Positions 33,765 through 43,630 of a DNA stretch of 64,000 nt are shown in pieces (within the stretch, counting starts at the first letter, position 1; each line of letters begins with the position of its first letter). Under the pieces are notes generated by a model. It saw nothing but the letters and a program-made list of their open reading frames with translations. It was not told the origin of the DNA and did not search any database. Made by a program: the position numbers and the translations under genes. This DNA is from Actinomycetota bacterium (GTDB lineage Bacteria; Actinomycetota; Acidimicrobiia; Acidimicrobiales; RAAP-2): contig JAJPJV010000048.1 in NCBI GenBank assembly GCA_021324045.1, forward strand, positions 21,775 to 85,774. The letters are read 5' to 3'.

Positions 33765-36700
33765 GTGCCGATCGACCTGGAGTGGGTCCCTTATGGCCGG
33801 CCAGCAGCCGAAGCCCTGCGGTCGGTGATCGCGACGGCCAAAGCGGCCGACCCACTCATCCCCGTCACGGTTGTCGTCCCTTCGAACCACGTCGGCGTCG
33901 CAGCCCGAAGGCTACTGGCCTCCGGAGCGCTCGGACCGGCGTCATCGCGTGGCAGTGGCCTGGCAGCGGTCACCTTCCTCACGGTCTACCGCCTTGCCGA
34001 ACTCTTGGGTGCAGCCCGCTTGGCTGGCAGGGGTCGACGGCCGGTATCCACGCCCGTCATCGCCGCAGCGCTCCGGCGCGCACTCACGGCAGACCCGGGG
34101 ATCTTCGCTCCGGTCGCTCATCACCCCTCGACCGAGATGGCCCTGGTGTCCGCGTACCGAGAGCTCCGAGACCTCTCGGCGGAGGCACTCGCTCAGGTCT
34201 CCTCGCAGAGCGCTCGGGCCGCCGACGTGGTCCGGCTCCACCACGCCGCCCGGATGCAGCTCGAGCATGCGTTCTACGATGAGGAAGACCTCGTCGACGC
34301 CGCTCGTGAAACCCTCTCGACCGACGGTTCCGCCGGCCGGGATCTCGGCACGGTCGTCGTCTACCTCCCGCAGCGGCTCTCACTCCACGGTGCCGCGCTC
34401 CTGGCAGCGGTCGGCGAGCATGCCGAGGTTCGCGTGCTCGCCGGTACCACCGGAGATCCGGGTGCTGACGCCGTCGTCCGCAGCGCCGTCAAACGCCTCC
34501 AGCCCGCGCCTGCGCTCCAGGCTCCCGGGACATCGCCGGCCGGCCGAGGCCGGGAGCGCGCGACATCCGAACCGCCTCGGATCGATGCCATGGCCGTGGT
34601 CAGCCCCGAGCGCATGCGGATCGTCACCGCCTCGGACTCCGACGACGAGGTTCGCATCGCCGTTCGCGCGGTCGTCGACGCGGTCCGCCAGGGCACACCG
34701 CTCGAGCGAATCGCCATCCTCTACGGCGCTCACGAGCCCTACGCGAGGCTCGTGCACGAGCAGTTGGCCGCCGCTGGCATCCCACACAATGGGACGTCGG
34801 TCGTCGCGCTGTCCTCGCGATTGGCGGCGCGCACCTTGCTCGGTCTCCTCGCGCTGGGGAAGACCGACTTCTGCCGCGCAGACGTCTTCGCTTGGCTCTC
34901 GGCCTGCCGGCTCCACTACCACGGCCGTCCGGTCCCCGTCGGCACCTGGGAACGGGTCTCTCGCGATGCCGGGGTGATCGCCGGGCGCGCGCAATGGGAC
35001 CAGCGCCTCGCCCGTTACGCGGACGAGCGCGAGGCCAACGCCCAGCGCGCGGAGGCCGACCCCGACGCCCCGGAATGGCGGGCATCGAGCTTTCGCGAGA
35101 TCGCCGGCCGTGCCCGGATGCTGCGGGCATTCGTCCTCGAGCTGATCGACGACCTCGCCGAGGCCGATCGGGCGCCACGAGACTGGGCCGAGCACGCAAG
35201 CTGGGCACGCCGACGCCTGTCCGAACTCTGTGGTCCAGACGATCTCCGGGCTCGCTGGCCGCTCGTCGAGCAGAAGGCTGCAGAACGAACGCTGCGCGCC
35301 CTCGACCGTCTGGCGTGCTTGACCACCGTCGAAGGACCGGTCTCCCTCGAGGTGTTCACGCGGACGCTCATCGCCGAGCTCGAGGCCGATCTCGGGCGCG
35401 TCGGACGTATGGGCGAGGGGCTGCTGGTCGGGAGCCTGCGCATGGGCGTTGGGCTCGACCTCGACCTGGTCATCGTCCTCGGCCTCGCCGAGGGCCTGCT
35501 CCCGGCGCCAGTGCACGAGGACTCCCTGCTACCCGACGATGAGCGGAAGGCCGCGGGCGGCGAGCTGGCCTTGCGGTCCGAGGAGATGGACCGCCAGCGT
35601 CACGAACTGCTCGCGACGCTGGCGGGGGCTCGGCACCAACTCCTCGGGGTGCCACGGGGCGACCTGCGCCAGGCCAATCAGCGGGTCCCTTCGCGCTGGG
35701 TCACTGCCATCGCCAGTGCGCTGGCCGGAACGCACCTCGCCGGATGCGACCTTGTCCAGGGTCGAACCGATGGCGAAGCTCCTCGATGGCTCGGTCACGT
35801 TGCCTCCTTCGACGCTGGACTCCGTGAGGTCAGCTTCCCGGCGGACGAACAGGAGTGGCGGCTGCGCGCCATGCTCGCGTCCGCTTCGCTGCCTGCGGAC
35901 CCGTCTCACGATCGCAAAAAATTCGACGACGAGGTCCTCGATGCCGGAATCGCGGCGGTCATGGCTCGCCGCAGTGCTCGCTTCACCCGCTTCGACGGCA
36001 GGGTCACCGGACTCGCAGTTCCGTCCCCATTGGCGACACCAACCTCGGCGACGCGTCTGGAACGCTGGGCGACCTGCCCCTTCGCGTTCTTCGTGAAGGA
36101 GCTCCTCGGCATCGAGCCCGTGGAGAACCCCGAGGATCGCCTGCAGATCTCCCCCCTCGATTTCGGCTCGCTCATCCACGAGGTGCTCGAACGATTCCTC
36201 GAGGAGGTGCTCGCCAGGCCGCCGTCAGCCCAACCTGGACCCGACGATGCCTGGACCGAGGGGGACCGTCGCCGCCTCCTCGAGATCGCCGAGATGGTCT
36301 GTGACCACTACGAAGCGAACGGCCTCGTCGGCAGACCGATCTTCTGGCGACGTGACCGACGCCGCATCATGGCCGACCTCACGGGCTTCCTGGACGCCGA
36401 CAGTGCCCATCGGGCCAGCACGCGCGCTCGCCCCGTCGCCGCCGAGCTGGCGTTCGGGCTGTCTGGGGGCAATCTCGAGGCGGTCGCCTTCGAGCTCGAC
36501 GACGGTCGACACCTGCGCTTCCGCGGCAAAGCCGATCGTCTCGACGTCACGGCCGACGGAACGCTGGAGGTCATCGATTACAAGACCGGACGAGCGGACC
36601 GCTATCGGGGTCTGAGCGAGGACGATCCGGACTTGGGCGGCACCAGGCTGCAGCTCGCCGTCTACGCCCTGGCCGCGCGTCTGCACCAGGGCGCTCCGCA

Positions 36701-37016
36701 AGCGCCGGTGCGCTCAAGCTATTGGTTCGCCACCAACCGGGAGAACTTCACGCGGATCGGGTACACCGTCAGCCCGACCGTGTTGGAAAGGGTCGCATCG
36801 ACCCTCTCGCGCATGGTGAGAGGGATCGAAAGGGGCGTGTTTCCCCCGAACCCGACAGCGGTCAGCACGAGCCCGTGGGTGGACTGCCCGTACTGCGATC
36901 CCGACGGGCTCGGAGTTGCCGACCTCCGCCGCCAGATCGAACGCAAACGAGACGATCCCGAATTGTCGGTCTTCTTCGACTTGACGGAAGGCCGCGTCAG
37001 CGACCATGGCCGTTGA
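33765..37016 (+). CDS. AddB/AdnA-like nuclease subunit of a RecBCD-type complex
   Basis: 1083 residues, UvrD/RecB-related fold ending in a PD-(D/E)xK nuclease domain. Nuclease motifs are FRGKADRLD and VIDYKTG (about 936-942) followed by LQLAVYA. There is no Walker A lysine loop in the N-terminal part, so the motor is probably inactive, as in AddB. Cysteines flanking the nuclease (WATCPFAFF and DCPYCDPD) suggest the iron-sulfur staple, but I count only three where four are expected. The start GTG 33765 precedes a family-like N-terminus. It overlaps the helicase gene by 11 bases, so both subunits are co-translated. Confidence 0.85.
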   Translation: MPIDLEWVPYGRPAAEALRSVIATAKAADPLIPVTVVVPSNHVGVAARRLLASGALGPASSRGSGLAAVTFLTVYRLAELLGAARLAGRGRRPVSTPVIAAALRRALTADPGIFAPVAHHPSTEMALVSAYRELRDLSAEALAQVSSQSARAADVVRLHHAARMQLEHAFYDEEDLVDAARETLSTDGSAGRDLGTVVVYLPQRLSLHGAALLAAVGEHAEVRVLAGTTGDPGADAVVRSAVKRLQPAPALQAPGTSPAGRGRERATSEPPRIDAMAVVSPERMRIVTASDSDDEVRIAVRAVVDAVRQGTPLERIAILYGAHEPYARLVHEQLAAAGIPHNGTSVVALSSRLAARTLLGLLALGKTDFCRADVFAWLSACRLHYHGRPVPVGTWERVSRDAGVIAGRAQWDQRLARYADEREANAQRAEADPDAPEWRASSFREIAGRARMLRAFVLELIDDLAEADRAPRDWAEHASWARRRLSELCGPDDLRARWPLVEQKAAERTLRALDRLACLTTVEGPVSLEVFTRTLIAELEADLGRVGRMGEGLLVGSLRMGVGLDLDLVIVLGLAEGLLPAPVHEDSLLPDDERKAAGGELALRSEEMDRQRHELLATLAGARHQLLGVPRGDLRQANQRVPSRWVTAIASALAGTHLAGCDLVQGRTDGEAPRWLGHVASFDAGLREVSFPADEQEWRLRAMLASASLPADPSHDRKKFDDEVLDAGIAAVMARRSARFTRFDGRVTGLAVPSPLATPTSATRLERWATCPFAFFVKELLGIEPVENPEDRLQISPLDFGSLIHEVLERFLEEVLARPPSAQPGPDDAWTEGDRRRLLEIAEMVCDHYEANGLVGRPIFWRRDRRRIMADLTGFLDADSAHRASTRARPVAAELAFGLSGGNLEAVAFELDDGRHLRFRGKADRLDVTADGTLEVIDYKTGRADRYRGLSEDDPDLGGTRLQLAVYALAARLHQGAPQAPVRSSYWFATNRENFTRIGYTVSPTVLERVASTLSRMVRGIERGVFPPNPTAVSTSPWVDCPYCDPDGLGVADLRRQIERKRDDPELSVFFDLTEGRVSDHGR

Positions 37017-40000
37017 GCTGAGACCGTCTTCGGGTCCCGGACCGTCGCCGGGCATCGGGCTGCCCGGAGTGCCGCCCGACCGCTCGGAGCGAGAGCGTAT
37101 CGCGACCGAGCTTTCCTCGACGCTGTTCGTCGAAGCCGGGGCGGGCTCAGGAAAGACATCGGCGCTCGTCGACCGAGTGCTCGCGCTCGTGACGAGCGGC
37201 GAATGTGAGCTCTCACACATCGCGGCCATCACCTTCACCGAAAAGGCCGCCGCCGAATTGCGCGACCGGATCCGCAGCGCTCTGGAGACCTCGGCCGCCG
37301 ACCACGCCAGAGGCGTCGAGGCACTGCGGTGTCGGCAAGCCCTTGAGCAACTCGATGGCGCTGCGATCGGGACGTTGCATGCGTTCGCCCAGCGAATTCT
37401 CGGCGAGCATCCGATCGAGGCAGGCCTCCCGCCCCACGTCGAGGTCCTCGACGAGGTCACATCGATGGTCGCCTTCGAGCAGCGATGGTCGATGTTCCAA
37501 GACGAGCTGCTCGCCGACCCCGACATGGAGCGCACGCTCCTGCTCTTCTTCGCTGCAGGCGTGCGGCCCGATGCGCTCCGCAGCATCGCCCAGGCATTCG
37601 AGGACAACTGGGACCTCGTCGAGGAGCTGGTCCCCGAATGCCGTCCGGAGCCACCCTCGGTCCACGCTCTGTTCCACGACGTACGCGCTGGCATAACCAC
37701 CCTGGCCACCGCAGCACAACGCTGCAGCGATCCGGGCGACAAGCTCCGCCTCCGGATCGAGGAGATCGCGCAGCGGCTCGTCCCACTCGGTGAGATCGAT
37801 GACGAGGTCGAGCTGCTCGAAGCCATCAGCGCCCCTTCGGCAGCGAAGCTCCCGAGCTTCAAGGTCGGCAACCTCGGCCGGAAAGCCGCTTGGGACGATG
37901 TCGCGAGCGTGCGGGCCGCCGTCGCGGCCGTCGGCGAGGCACTCGAGGGGCTGCGGAGCCAGATCGCCAGCGCCTGCGCCCAGCGGATCGGCAGCGCCAT
38001 CCGGCGGTTCACCCTCAGCGCGGCTCACGAACGCCAAGCGGCTGGACGGCTCCAGTTCCACGATCTCCTCGTCCTCGCCCGAAGCCTTCTGCGCGATCCT
38101 CGCCACGGCGCTGCGGTCCGGACGCGACTGCACGACCGTTACCGGCGCCTCCTCCTTGACGAGTTCCAGGACACAGACCCCATCCAGCTCGACCTCGCGG
38201 TGCGCATCGCCGCTTCGGAACCGGCAGCCGAGTCCACGGGGACCTTGCCCTGGGACCAGGTCGACGTTGCCCCCGGACGCCTGTTCTTCGTCGGCGACCC
38301 CAAGCAGTCGATCTATCGCTTCCGACGAGCAGACATCGCGCTATTCCTCGCCGCCACCGCACGCTTCGGTGCCAAGGATCTCGTCGAGCTCACCGCCAAT
38401 TTCCGCACTGGCAAACCGATCCTCGATTGGGTCAACGCGGTCTTCTCCGCCTTGATGGCGGCACCCGACGACGACCTTGCATCGACCGCCTCCCAGCCCC
38501 GCTACGTCCCGCTCGACGGGACACGTCCGGCTGCGCCGCTCGGACCACCGGTCTCGATCCTGGGACGGGACGAACATCCCAGCGACACGACCCCGGACGC
38601 GCTGCGATCACTCGAGGCGACTGCGGTCGCCGAGGCGATCGCCCGGATCGTCCACGACGGCTGGAGCGTGGACGATGGGAAGGGCGGATGGCGCGCAGCG
38701 CGACTCGGCGACATCGCCATCGTCGTGCCCGCACGTACCTCGCTCCCCTTCCTCGAAGACGCACTCGAGCACCAGGGCATCCCGTTCCGCGCCGAGTCGA
38801 GCTCGCTGGTCTATGCGAGCCGCGCGGTGCGCGACGTGCTCATGGTGTTGCGGGCCGTGGACGACCCGACGAATGCCCTGCACATCGTCGCTGCACTACG
38901 CACCCCACTTTTGGGCTGTGGCGACGACGATCTGTTGCGGTTCTTCCGCCACCGTCGAGGACGCTGGAACTACCTCGGCCGGCAGCCCGACACGGTGCCC
39001 ACGGACGACCCTGTCCGTCGGGGGCTCGCCTATCTCCGCTCCCTCCACGAAGAGCGCCACTGGCTTGCCCCCTCCCAGCTCCTCGAGCGGATCGTCCGTG
39101 AGCGCAGGGCGCTCGAGCTCGGCTTCGTCGAGGGTCGGCCCCGTGACCTTTGGCGCCGGATCCGCTTCGTGGTCGACCAGGCTCGGGCGTGGAGCGACGC
39201 CACCGGGGGCAACCTGCGCGAATACCTCGCCTGGGTGGACCGACAGGCCTCGGAAGGCGCGAGGGTCGCCGAAGCCATCCTGCCCGAGACCGACGACGAC
39301 GCCGTGCGCATCATGACGATCCATGCGGCCAAGGGCCTCGAGTTCCCGATCACCATCGTCTCCGGGCTCTCCAGCGCGCCAAGGAGCGCTCGAGCTCCTG
39401 CCCAGGTCGTGTTCCGCGCGCCGAACACGGTCGGCTACCGCTTCGCCGGCAACGTGACGACCCAGGAGTTCGAGGCGCTCCGGCCCGTCGACGAGCAGAT
39501 GGAGTTCCATGAGCGCATCCGGCTCCTCTACGTCGCCTGTACCCGAGCTCGTGACCACCTGGTGCTCTCGGTGCATCGAAAGGCACGGAACCACCACCCC
39601 ACGGCCAGCGCCCAGACGAACGCCGAGCTGCTCGTCACGGGCATGGGGCAGCTGCTTGCCGACCTCCCGGACGTCGCTGCTCCCGGCGCCACGACGCCAT
39701 CGGTCCCCGTCGAACGACCGGACGCCCCGCCACCGCTGGCAACCTGGCGAGCCGAGCGCGAAGCCGCGCTCGAGCGAGCGGGTCGAGCACGAACGGTCGC
39801 GGCCACCGCCTTGAGCGACGAGGGCACGCCCGACGTCGAAGACGAACCCGACCCGGGACTGCGCAAGCGACCGCGCGACCTCGACCTCCCTCCGTGGCTG
39901 AAGGGTCGGTACGGCAATGCTGTCGGCCGGGCAGTGCACGGCGTCCTCCAATCCATCGACCTCGCCACCGGCGACGGTCTCGACGAAGCGGTCGCTGCCC

Positions 40001-40443
40001 AGTGCGAAGCCGAAGCGGTGAGCGACCGAAGCGAAGAGGTGCGCCAGCTCGTCACCGCCGCACTCGGGTCGCCCTCTGTCCGAGAAGCCGCGAGGGTCCC
40101 GCATTGGCGCGAGGTCTACGTCTGCACCCCCGTCGACGATCGTCTCCTCGAGGGGTATCTCGACCTTCTCTACCGCACCGGCGAGGGCTTGGTCGTGGTC
40201 GACTACAAGACGGCAGGAACGGCCGATCCCGATGAGCTCTCCCGCCGCCTCGAGCGCTACCGCAACCAGGGAGCCTCCTACGCGCTCGCTGCCGCCAGCG
40301 CCACCGGTGAACCGGTGCATCGCGTCACGTTCGTCTTCCTCACCCCTGCGGGAGCTGTTGAGCGCCACCTCATCGACCTCGATCGCGCCGTCGAGCACGT
40401 CCGGGCGCTCGTCTCCTCTGGGCGCGAGCTCTTGGTGCCATAG
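37006..40443 (+). CDS. AddA/AdnB-like helicase-nuclease subunit
   Basis: 1145-residue UvrD/RecB-family helicase with C-terminal nuclease, expected to unwind and degrade DNA from double-strand ends and prepare them for RecA. Walker A is EAGAGSGKTSALV (about 43-52), motif Ia ITFTEKAAAELRDRI, motif II LLLDEFQDTD, motif III VGDPKQSIYRFRRAD, motif V IMTIHAAKGLEFP and motif VI LYVACTRARDHL. The nuclease has GYLDLLYR and VVVDYKTAG (about 1064-1072). All motor motifs are intact, in contrast to the partner subunit. ATG 37006, with no further gene in the transcript visible before 40683. Confidence 0.92.
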   Translation: MAVELRPSSGPGPSPGIGLPGVPPDRSERERIATELSSTLFVEAGAGSGKTSALVDRVLALVTSGECELSHIAAITFTEKAAAELRDRIRSALETSAADHARGVEALRCRQALEQLDGAAIGTLHAFAQRILGEHPIEAGLPPHVEVLDEVTSMVAFEQRWSMFQDELLADPDMERTLLLFFAAGVRPDALRSIAQAFEDNWDLVEELVPECRPEPPSVHALFHDVRAGITTLATAAQRCSDPGDKLRLRIEEIAQRLVPLGEIDDEVELLEAISAPSAAKLPSFKVGNLGRKAAWDDVASVRAAVAAVGEALEGLRSQIASACAQRIGSAIRRFTLSAAHERQAAGRLQFHDLLVLARSLLRDPRHGAAVRTRLHDRYRRLLLDEFQDTDPIQLDLAVRIAASEPAAESTGTLPWDQVDVAPGRLFFVGDPKQSIYRFRRADIALFLAATARFGAKDLVELTANFRTGKPILDWVNAVFSALMAAPDDDLASTASQPRYVPLDGTRPAAPLGPPVSILGRDEHPSDTTPDALRSLEATAVAEAIARIVHDGWSVDDGKGGWRAARLGDIAIVVPARTSLPFLEDALEHQGIPFRAESSSLVYASRAVRDVLMVLRAVDDPTNALHIVAALRTPLLGCGDDDLLRFFRHRRGRWNYLGRQPDTVPTDDPVRRGLAYLRSLHEERHWLAPSQLLERIVRERRALELGFVEGRPRDLWRRIRFVVDQARAWSDATGGNLREYLAWVDRQASEGARVAEAILPETDDDAVRIMTIHAAKGLEFPITIVSGLSSAPRSARAPAQVVFRAPNTVGYRFAGNVTTQEFEALRPVDEQMEFHERIRLLYVACTRARDHLVLSVHRKARNHHPTASAQTNAELLVTGMGQLLADLPDVAAPGATTPSVPVERPDAPPPLATWRAEREAALERAGRARTVAATALSDEGTPDVEDEPDPGLRKRPRDLDLPPWLKGRYGNAVGRAVHGVLQSIDLATGDGLDEAVAAQCEAEAVSDRSEEVRQLVTAALGSPSVREAARVPHWREVYVCTPVDDRLLEGYLDLLYRTGEGLVVVDYKTAGTADPDELSRRLERYRNQGASYALAAASATGEPVHRVTFVFLTPAGAVERHLIDLDRAVEHVRALVSSGRELLVP

Positions 40444-40682
40444 CCCCTCCACGTCGATCTTCGTTGCCCGGGCGACGCCGTCGAGCGCTGCTGGGGCGCC
40501 GCGGACGGGGGCGACCGGCTCGTCGGTCGCGATCTGACCGTTCGCCTGGACTTGGGAAACCGACCTCGCTCGCCGCGGGGCGAAGCCGACGCAGCGTCGC
40601 CCACGCGACCGCTGCCTTACACCGGGCCTTGTCCGCCCTATCATGGGTCGGAAGCGAAGACGACACCCAAGGACGGCCAACC

Positions 40683-41789
40683 ATGCCACGAACGCCCCAG
40701 GTTGCCAGGCTGCTCGGAGCAACTGGCGCCGTGAAGCGGTCGGTTGACGTCCTGGCCGCGAAGTTCGACCGGGTCGGTCGAAGCCGAGCGCTCCGCGGGA
40801 TGCCCGAAGCGACGCCAGAAACGAAATCGGTGGAGCGCGATCACGAATCGACGCCCGTCGAGGTCCGGAGCTTCGCCGACGGCGTCCTCGAGCTCCGGCT
40901 GGTCGGACCGTCCCAACGGAATGCCCTCGGACGTGCCACCATCGACCGCATCGAGCAGCTGGTCTCGATCCCACCGATGGGAACCCGCGTCGTCCTGCTG
41001 ACCGCCGACGGACCGGACTTCTGCGCCGGCTACGACCTCCGGGAGGCTGCGCGAGGGGACGCCGGCAGCTTGATCGCCCTCGGGACGAACTTCGCCGCAC
41101 TGAAGAACGCCGAAATCCCGGTCATCGCCGCCCTCCATGGCAACGTGATCGGTGGCGGCCTCGAACTCGCCCTCGCCGCGGACGTCCGACTCGCCACCCC
41201 GGACACCAAGCTGGCGCTTCCAGCCGGGCGGCTGGGGCTTGTGTACTCCGAGGAAGGCATTCGGCTCCTAGTGAACGAGGTCGGTGAGAGCCACGCGCGA
41301 GCGATGCTGCTCGCGGGCAAGGTCCTCACCGCCGAGGATGCCAGGGCGTCCGGCGTCATCACCGAGATCGTGGCTCCGCATCGACTCGAGGCGCGAGCGC
41401 TCGAGCTTGCCTCCACCGTCGCGTCGTGGTCGGAACTGGCGACATCGGGCAATCGCAGAGTGCTCGACGTCGTCGTCGGGCGCACGACGGCCGACACCGA
41501 GGCCCTTCGGCGCTCCAGCTTCGCCCCTGGAGGGACGCTCGCCGCGACCATCGAGCGGTTCGCCTCCGCGGATCACGACACCGCCGAAGCCTCGCTGTCG
41601 CGTTCGGCGGCCCTCGCCGAGTGGGCGAGCATCGCCCAAACGCAGGGGGAGCTGCTCGGTCAGTGGATGCGGCGCACCTGGAAGCTGCTCAAGACCCGCG
41701 TGGCGGAGGAGCTGCAGAAAGAGCGGGCGCCACGTCGCCCCGTTCACCCGTCGCATTCGGTCGCCGGAGCGACACGCGCGCCGAGCTGA
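40683..41789 (+). CDS. Enoyl-CoA hydratase/isomerase-family protein
   Basis: 368 residues with a crotonase core between about 55 and 290. FCAGYDLREA forms the oxyanion hole, and HGNVIGGGLELALAADVRLA is the family signature. Several segments around the second catalytic acid (LGLVYSEEGIRLL) are present. There are about 60 extra N-terminal residues of unknown role and a basic C-terminal tail. The start ATG 40683 has AAGGA 8 bases upstream. It lies 98 bases ahead of an SDR gene, and both may act on a beta-oxidation-like intermediate. The reaction (hydratase, isomerase or decarboxylase) is open. Confidence 0.85.
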   Translation: MPRTPQVARLLGATGAVKRSVDVLAAKFDRVGRSRALRGMPEATPETKSVERDHESTPVEVRSFADGVLELRLVGPSQRNALGRATIDRIEQLVSIPPMGTRVVLLTADGPDFCAGYDLREAARGDAGSLIALGTNFAALKNAEIPVIAALHGNVIGGGLELALAADVRLATPDTKLALPAGRLGLVYSEEGIRLLVNEVGESHARAMLLAGKVLTAEDARASGVITEIVAPHRLEARALELASTVASWSELATSGNRRVLDVVVGRTTADTEALRRSSFAPGGTLAATIERFASADHDTAEASLSRSAALAEWASIAQTQGELLGQWMRRTWKLLKTRVAEELQKERAPRRPVHPSHSVAGATRAPS

Positions 41790-41887
41790 GGCGATCAAGT
41801 CGGACGCGCCACGTCCCGAAGCGGCACTGCAGGCGAAGGTCTCGAGAGCCAACGGGAGGGGAAACCCTCCGGAGGAGAGGAGGGGCA

Positions 41888-42694
41888 ATGGAACTCGGGC
41901 TCAACGGCAAGGTCGCGATCGTCACGGGGGGAGGACGGGGAATCGGCAGGGCCACCGTGGAGCTCCTGGCGCGAGAAGGAGCCCGCGTAGCGTACTGCAG
42001 CCGCAGTCTCGACCAGCTCCGAGCGGTCGAGAAAGCGGTGACCGCGGAAGGGGGAACGTGTCTCCCGGTCCAGATCGACCTGCAGGAACGCGCTGCCGCC
42101 GACGAACTGGTACGCCAGACCATCGATCAGTTCGGCGACCTCGACATCTTGGTCTGCAACCACGGTTACCACCAGATCAAGGACTGGGAGGAGCTGACCG
42201 ACGAGGACTGGGAGCGGACGTTCGACATCAACTTCTTCGCCGCGATGCGCGTCTGCCGAGCCGCGTTGCGGCCGATGGTCGCCAAGCGAAACGGTCACGT
42301 GGTCATCGTCTCCGCCGGCTCCATCTACAAGCCATCCATCGGCATCGACGAGCATCCCCACTACACCGCAGCCAAGGCGGCGGTGGCGAACATGGCCAAG
42401 TTCCTGTCCAAGCGCTACGGGCCCGACAACATCCTCGTCAACGCCGTCTTGCCTGCCTACGGAATCAGCCGAGAGGGCATCGACCGCTGGGCGAAGGACG
42501 CCGAGGCCCAGGGGCTCACCCCCCAAGAGCATTTCGTGCAGATGGCGGACAACATCGGGTTGCTCCCGGCACTGCATCGCCCCGGGACCACCGAGGAGTT
42601 CGCCCGCGTCATCGCCTTCTTGGTCTCCGATGCCAACACCTACCTCACCGGGGTCGACGTCCAGATCGACGGCGGTGGCCTCGACACCCCCTGA
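41888..42694 (+). CDS. Short-chain dehydrogenase/reductase
   Basis: 268-residue SDR: VTGGGRGIG cofactor loop, ILVCNHGYH replacing NNAG, the catalytic Ser in VIVSAGSIY and Tyr/Lys in HYTAAKAAV. The tail LVSDANTYLTGVDVQIDGGGL is typical of classical SDRs. The ATG at 41888 is preceded by a strong GGAGGAGAGGAGG tract. It is the second gene after the crotonase-family gene on the same strand, and I infer a 3-hydroxyacyl-type or related alcohol oxidation. Confidence 0.88.
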   Translation: MELGLNGKVAIVTGGGRGIGRATVELLAREGARVAYCSRSLDQLRAVEKAVTAEGGTCLPVQIDLQERAAADELVRQTIDQFGDLDILVCNHGYHQIKDWEELTDEDWERTFDINFFAAMRVCRAALRPMVAKRNGHVVIVSAGSIYKPSIGIDEHPHYTAAKAAVANMAKFLSKRYGPDNILVNAVLPAYGISREGIDRWAKDAEAQGLTPQEHFVQMADNIGLLPALHRPGTTEEFARVIAFLVSDANTYLTGVDVQIDGGGLDTP

Positions 42695-42777
42695 GCCTCG
42701 GGCACGCCCGAACGGCCAGAGCGGTCTTGGGCACCTGCGTCCGAGGCCGAAGTCCCGGCTCGGGCCCGCTGACTCGC

Positions 42778-43395
42778 TCAGTACCCTCCCCCGTAGTTGG
42801 AGCCGTAGCCGGAGGGGGCGGTCGTCGAGGGAGCGGGCGTCGGGACCGGCTTGGTCACCGGGTCACCCGAGCGATTGAGCACGTCCCAGACGCCACCGAA
42901 GCTGTTGATGCCCTCGCCGTTCACCTGGCCCGCAGCGCCGTCACCGGAGAAGGTGTAGAGCGGGTGGCCGTTGTAGGTGACCTGGTGGGTTCCATTGGGT
43001 CGCGTGATCGTCCCGACCAGGCTCTGGTCCAGCCCGGGACCCACCGTCGGCCTCCCTGTCACCGTCAAAGGGGGCCACACCGCGGCGCAGGCACTGTTGC
43101 AGGCACTCGAGGTCGGCGTATCCGCGCTCAGGCGATAGAGGGTCATACCGCTGCTCGTCGCCAGGATCGTCCCGTAGCGCGAGCGCTCGGTCTCCACGGT
43201 GACCGTCGCCGCGGTGCTGGGAGTGCCACGATGCCGCGCCGTCGACGGAGGAGCCGAGCTCGACCCACTGGACCCGCAGGCAGCGACACCCACCGCTGCC
43301 AGGGCCAGCGCTCCGGCTCCTGCGGCCGACCGCAAAAACGCTCCGCTCGGCCGCTGGGCACGCCCCGCACCGTTTCGACTTCGATCCTTCGCCAT
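42778..43395 (-). CDS. Secreted-repeat lipoprotein (PF03640-like)
   Basis: 205 residues. The signal peptide has the lipobox LAAVGVAAC, followed by a Ser/Thr-rich linker. Two copies of the 'secreted repeat of unknown function' are recognisable: ETERSRYGTILATSSGMTLYRLSAD...CAAVWPPL and PNGTHQVTYNGHPLYTFSGDGAAGQVNG, ending in a Tyr/Gly/Pro-rich tail. The start ATG 43395 fits GAGG six bases upstream. It follows the flavin module (FMN-binding protein, ApbE) on the same strand after 235 bases. I infer a surface electron-transfer or binding protein, but the family role is unproven. Confidence 0.85.
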   Translation of the reverse strand: MAKDRSRNGAGRAQRPSGAFLRSAAGAGALALAAVGVAACGSSGSSSAPPSTARHRGTPSTAATVTVETERSRYGTILATSSGMTLYRLSADTPTSSACNSACAAVWPPLTVTGRPTVGPGLDQSLVGTITRPNGTHQVTYNGHPLYTFSGDGAAGQVNGEGINSFGGVWDVLNRSGDPVTKPVPTPAPSTTAPSGYGSNYGGGY

Positions 43396-43630
43396 GGTCA
43401 CCTCAGGTCATACGTATCACCAACGCGAGCGGATTGCACCGGTCCACCCGGGCTCGATTGGGCCTCCGCCGCACGCCGAGGAGGACGCCGTGGCATCCGA
43501 GGATCACCCGCCCGCTCGAGACCGCCCCGATCTGGCCCGCGGCCTGGGACGAGGCGGTCTCCCCCACAGCCATCCCGCCGACATGGCCACTCCGCTCCAA
43601 GAAGTGCTCGACCGCCCCTTCTGCGGGGAA

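Noticed and set aside
43402..43600. 65-residue minus-strand frame between the lipoprotein and ApbE genes
   Set aside because: No ribosome-binding site and no coding-type third positions; treated as spacer.
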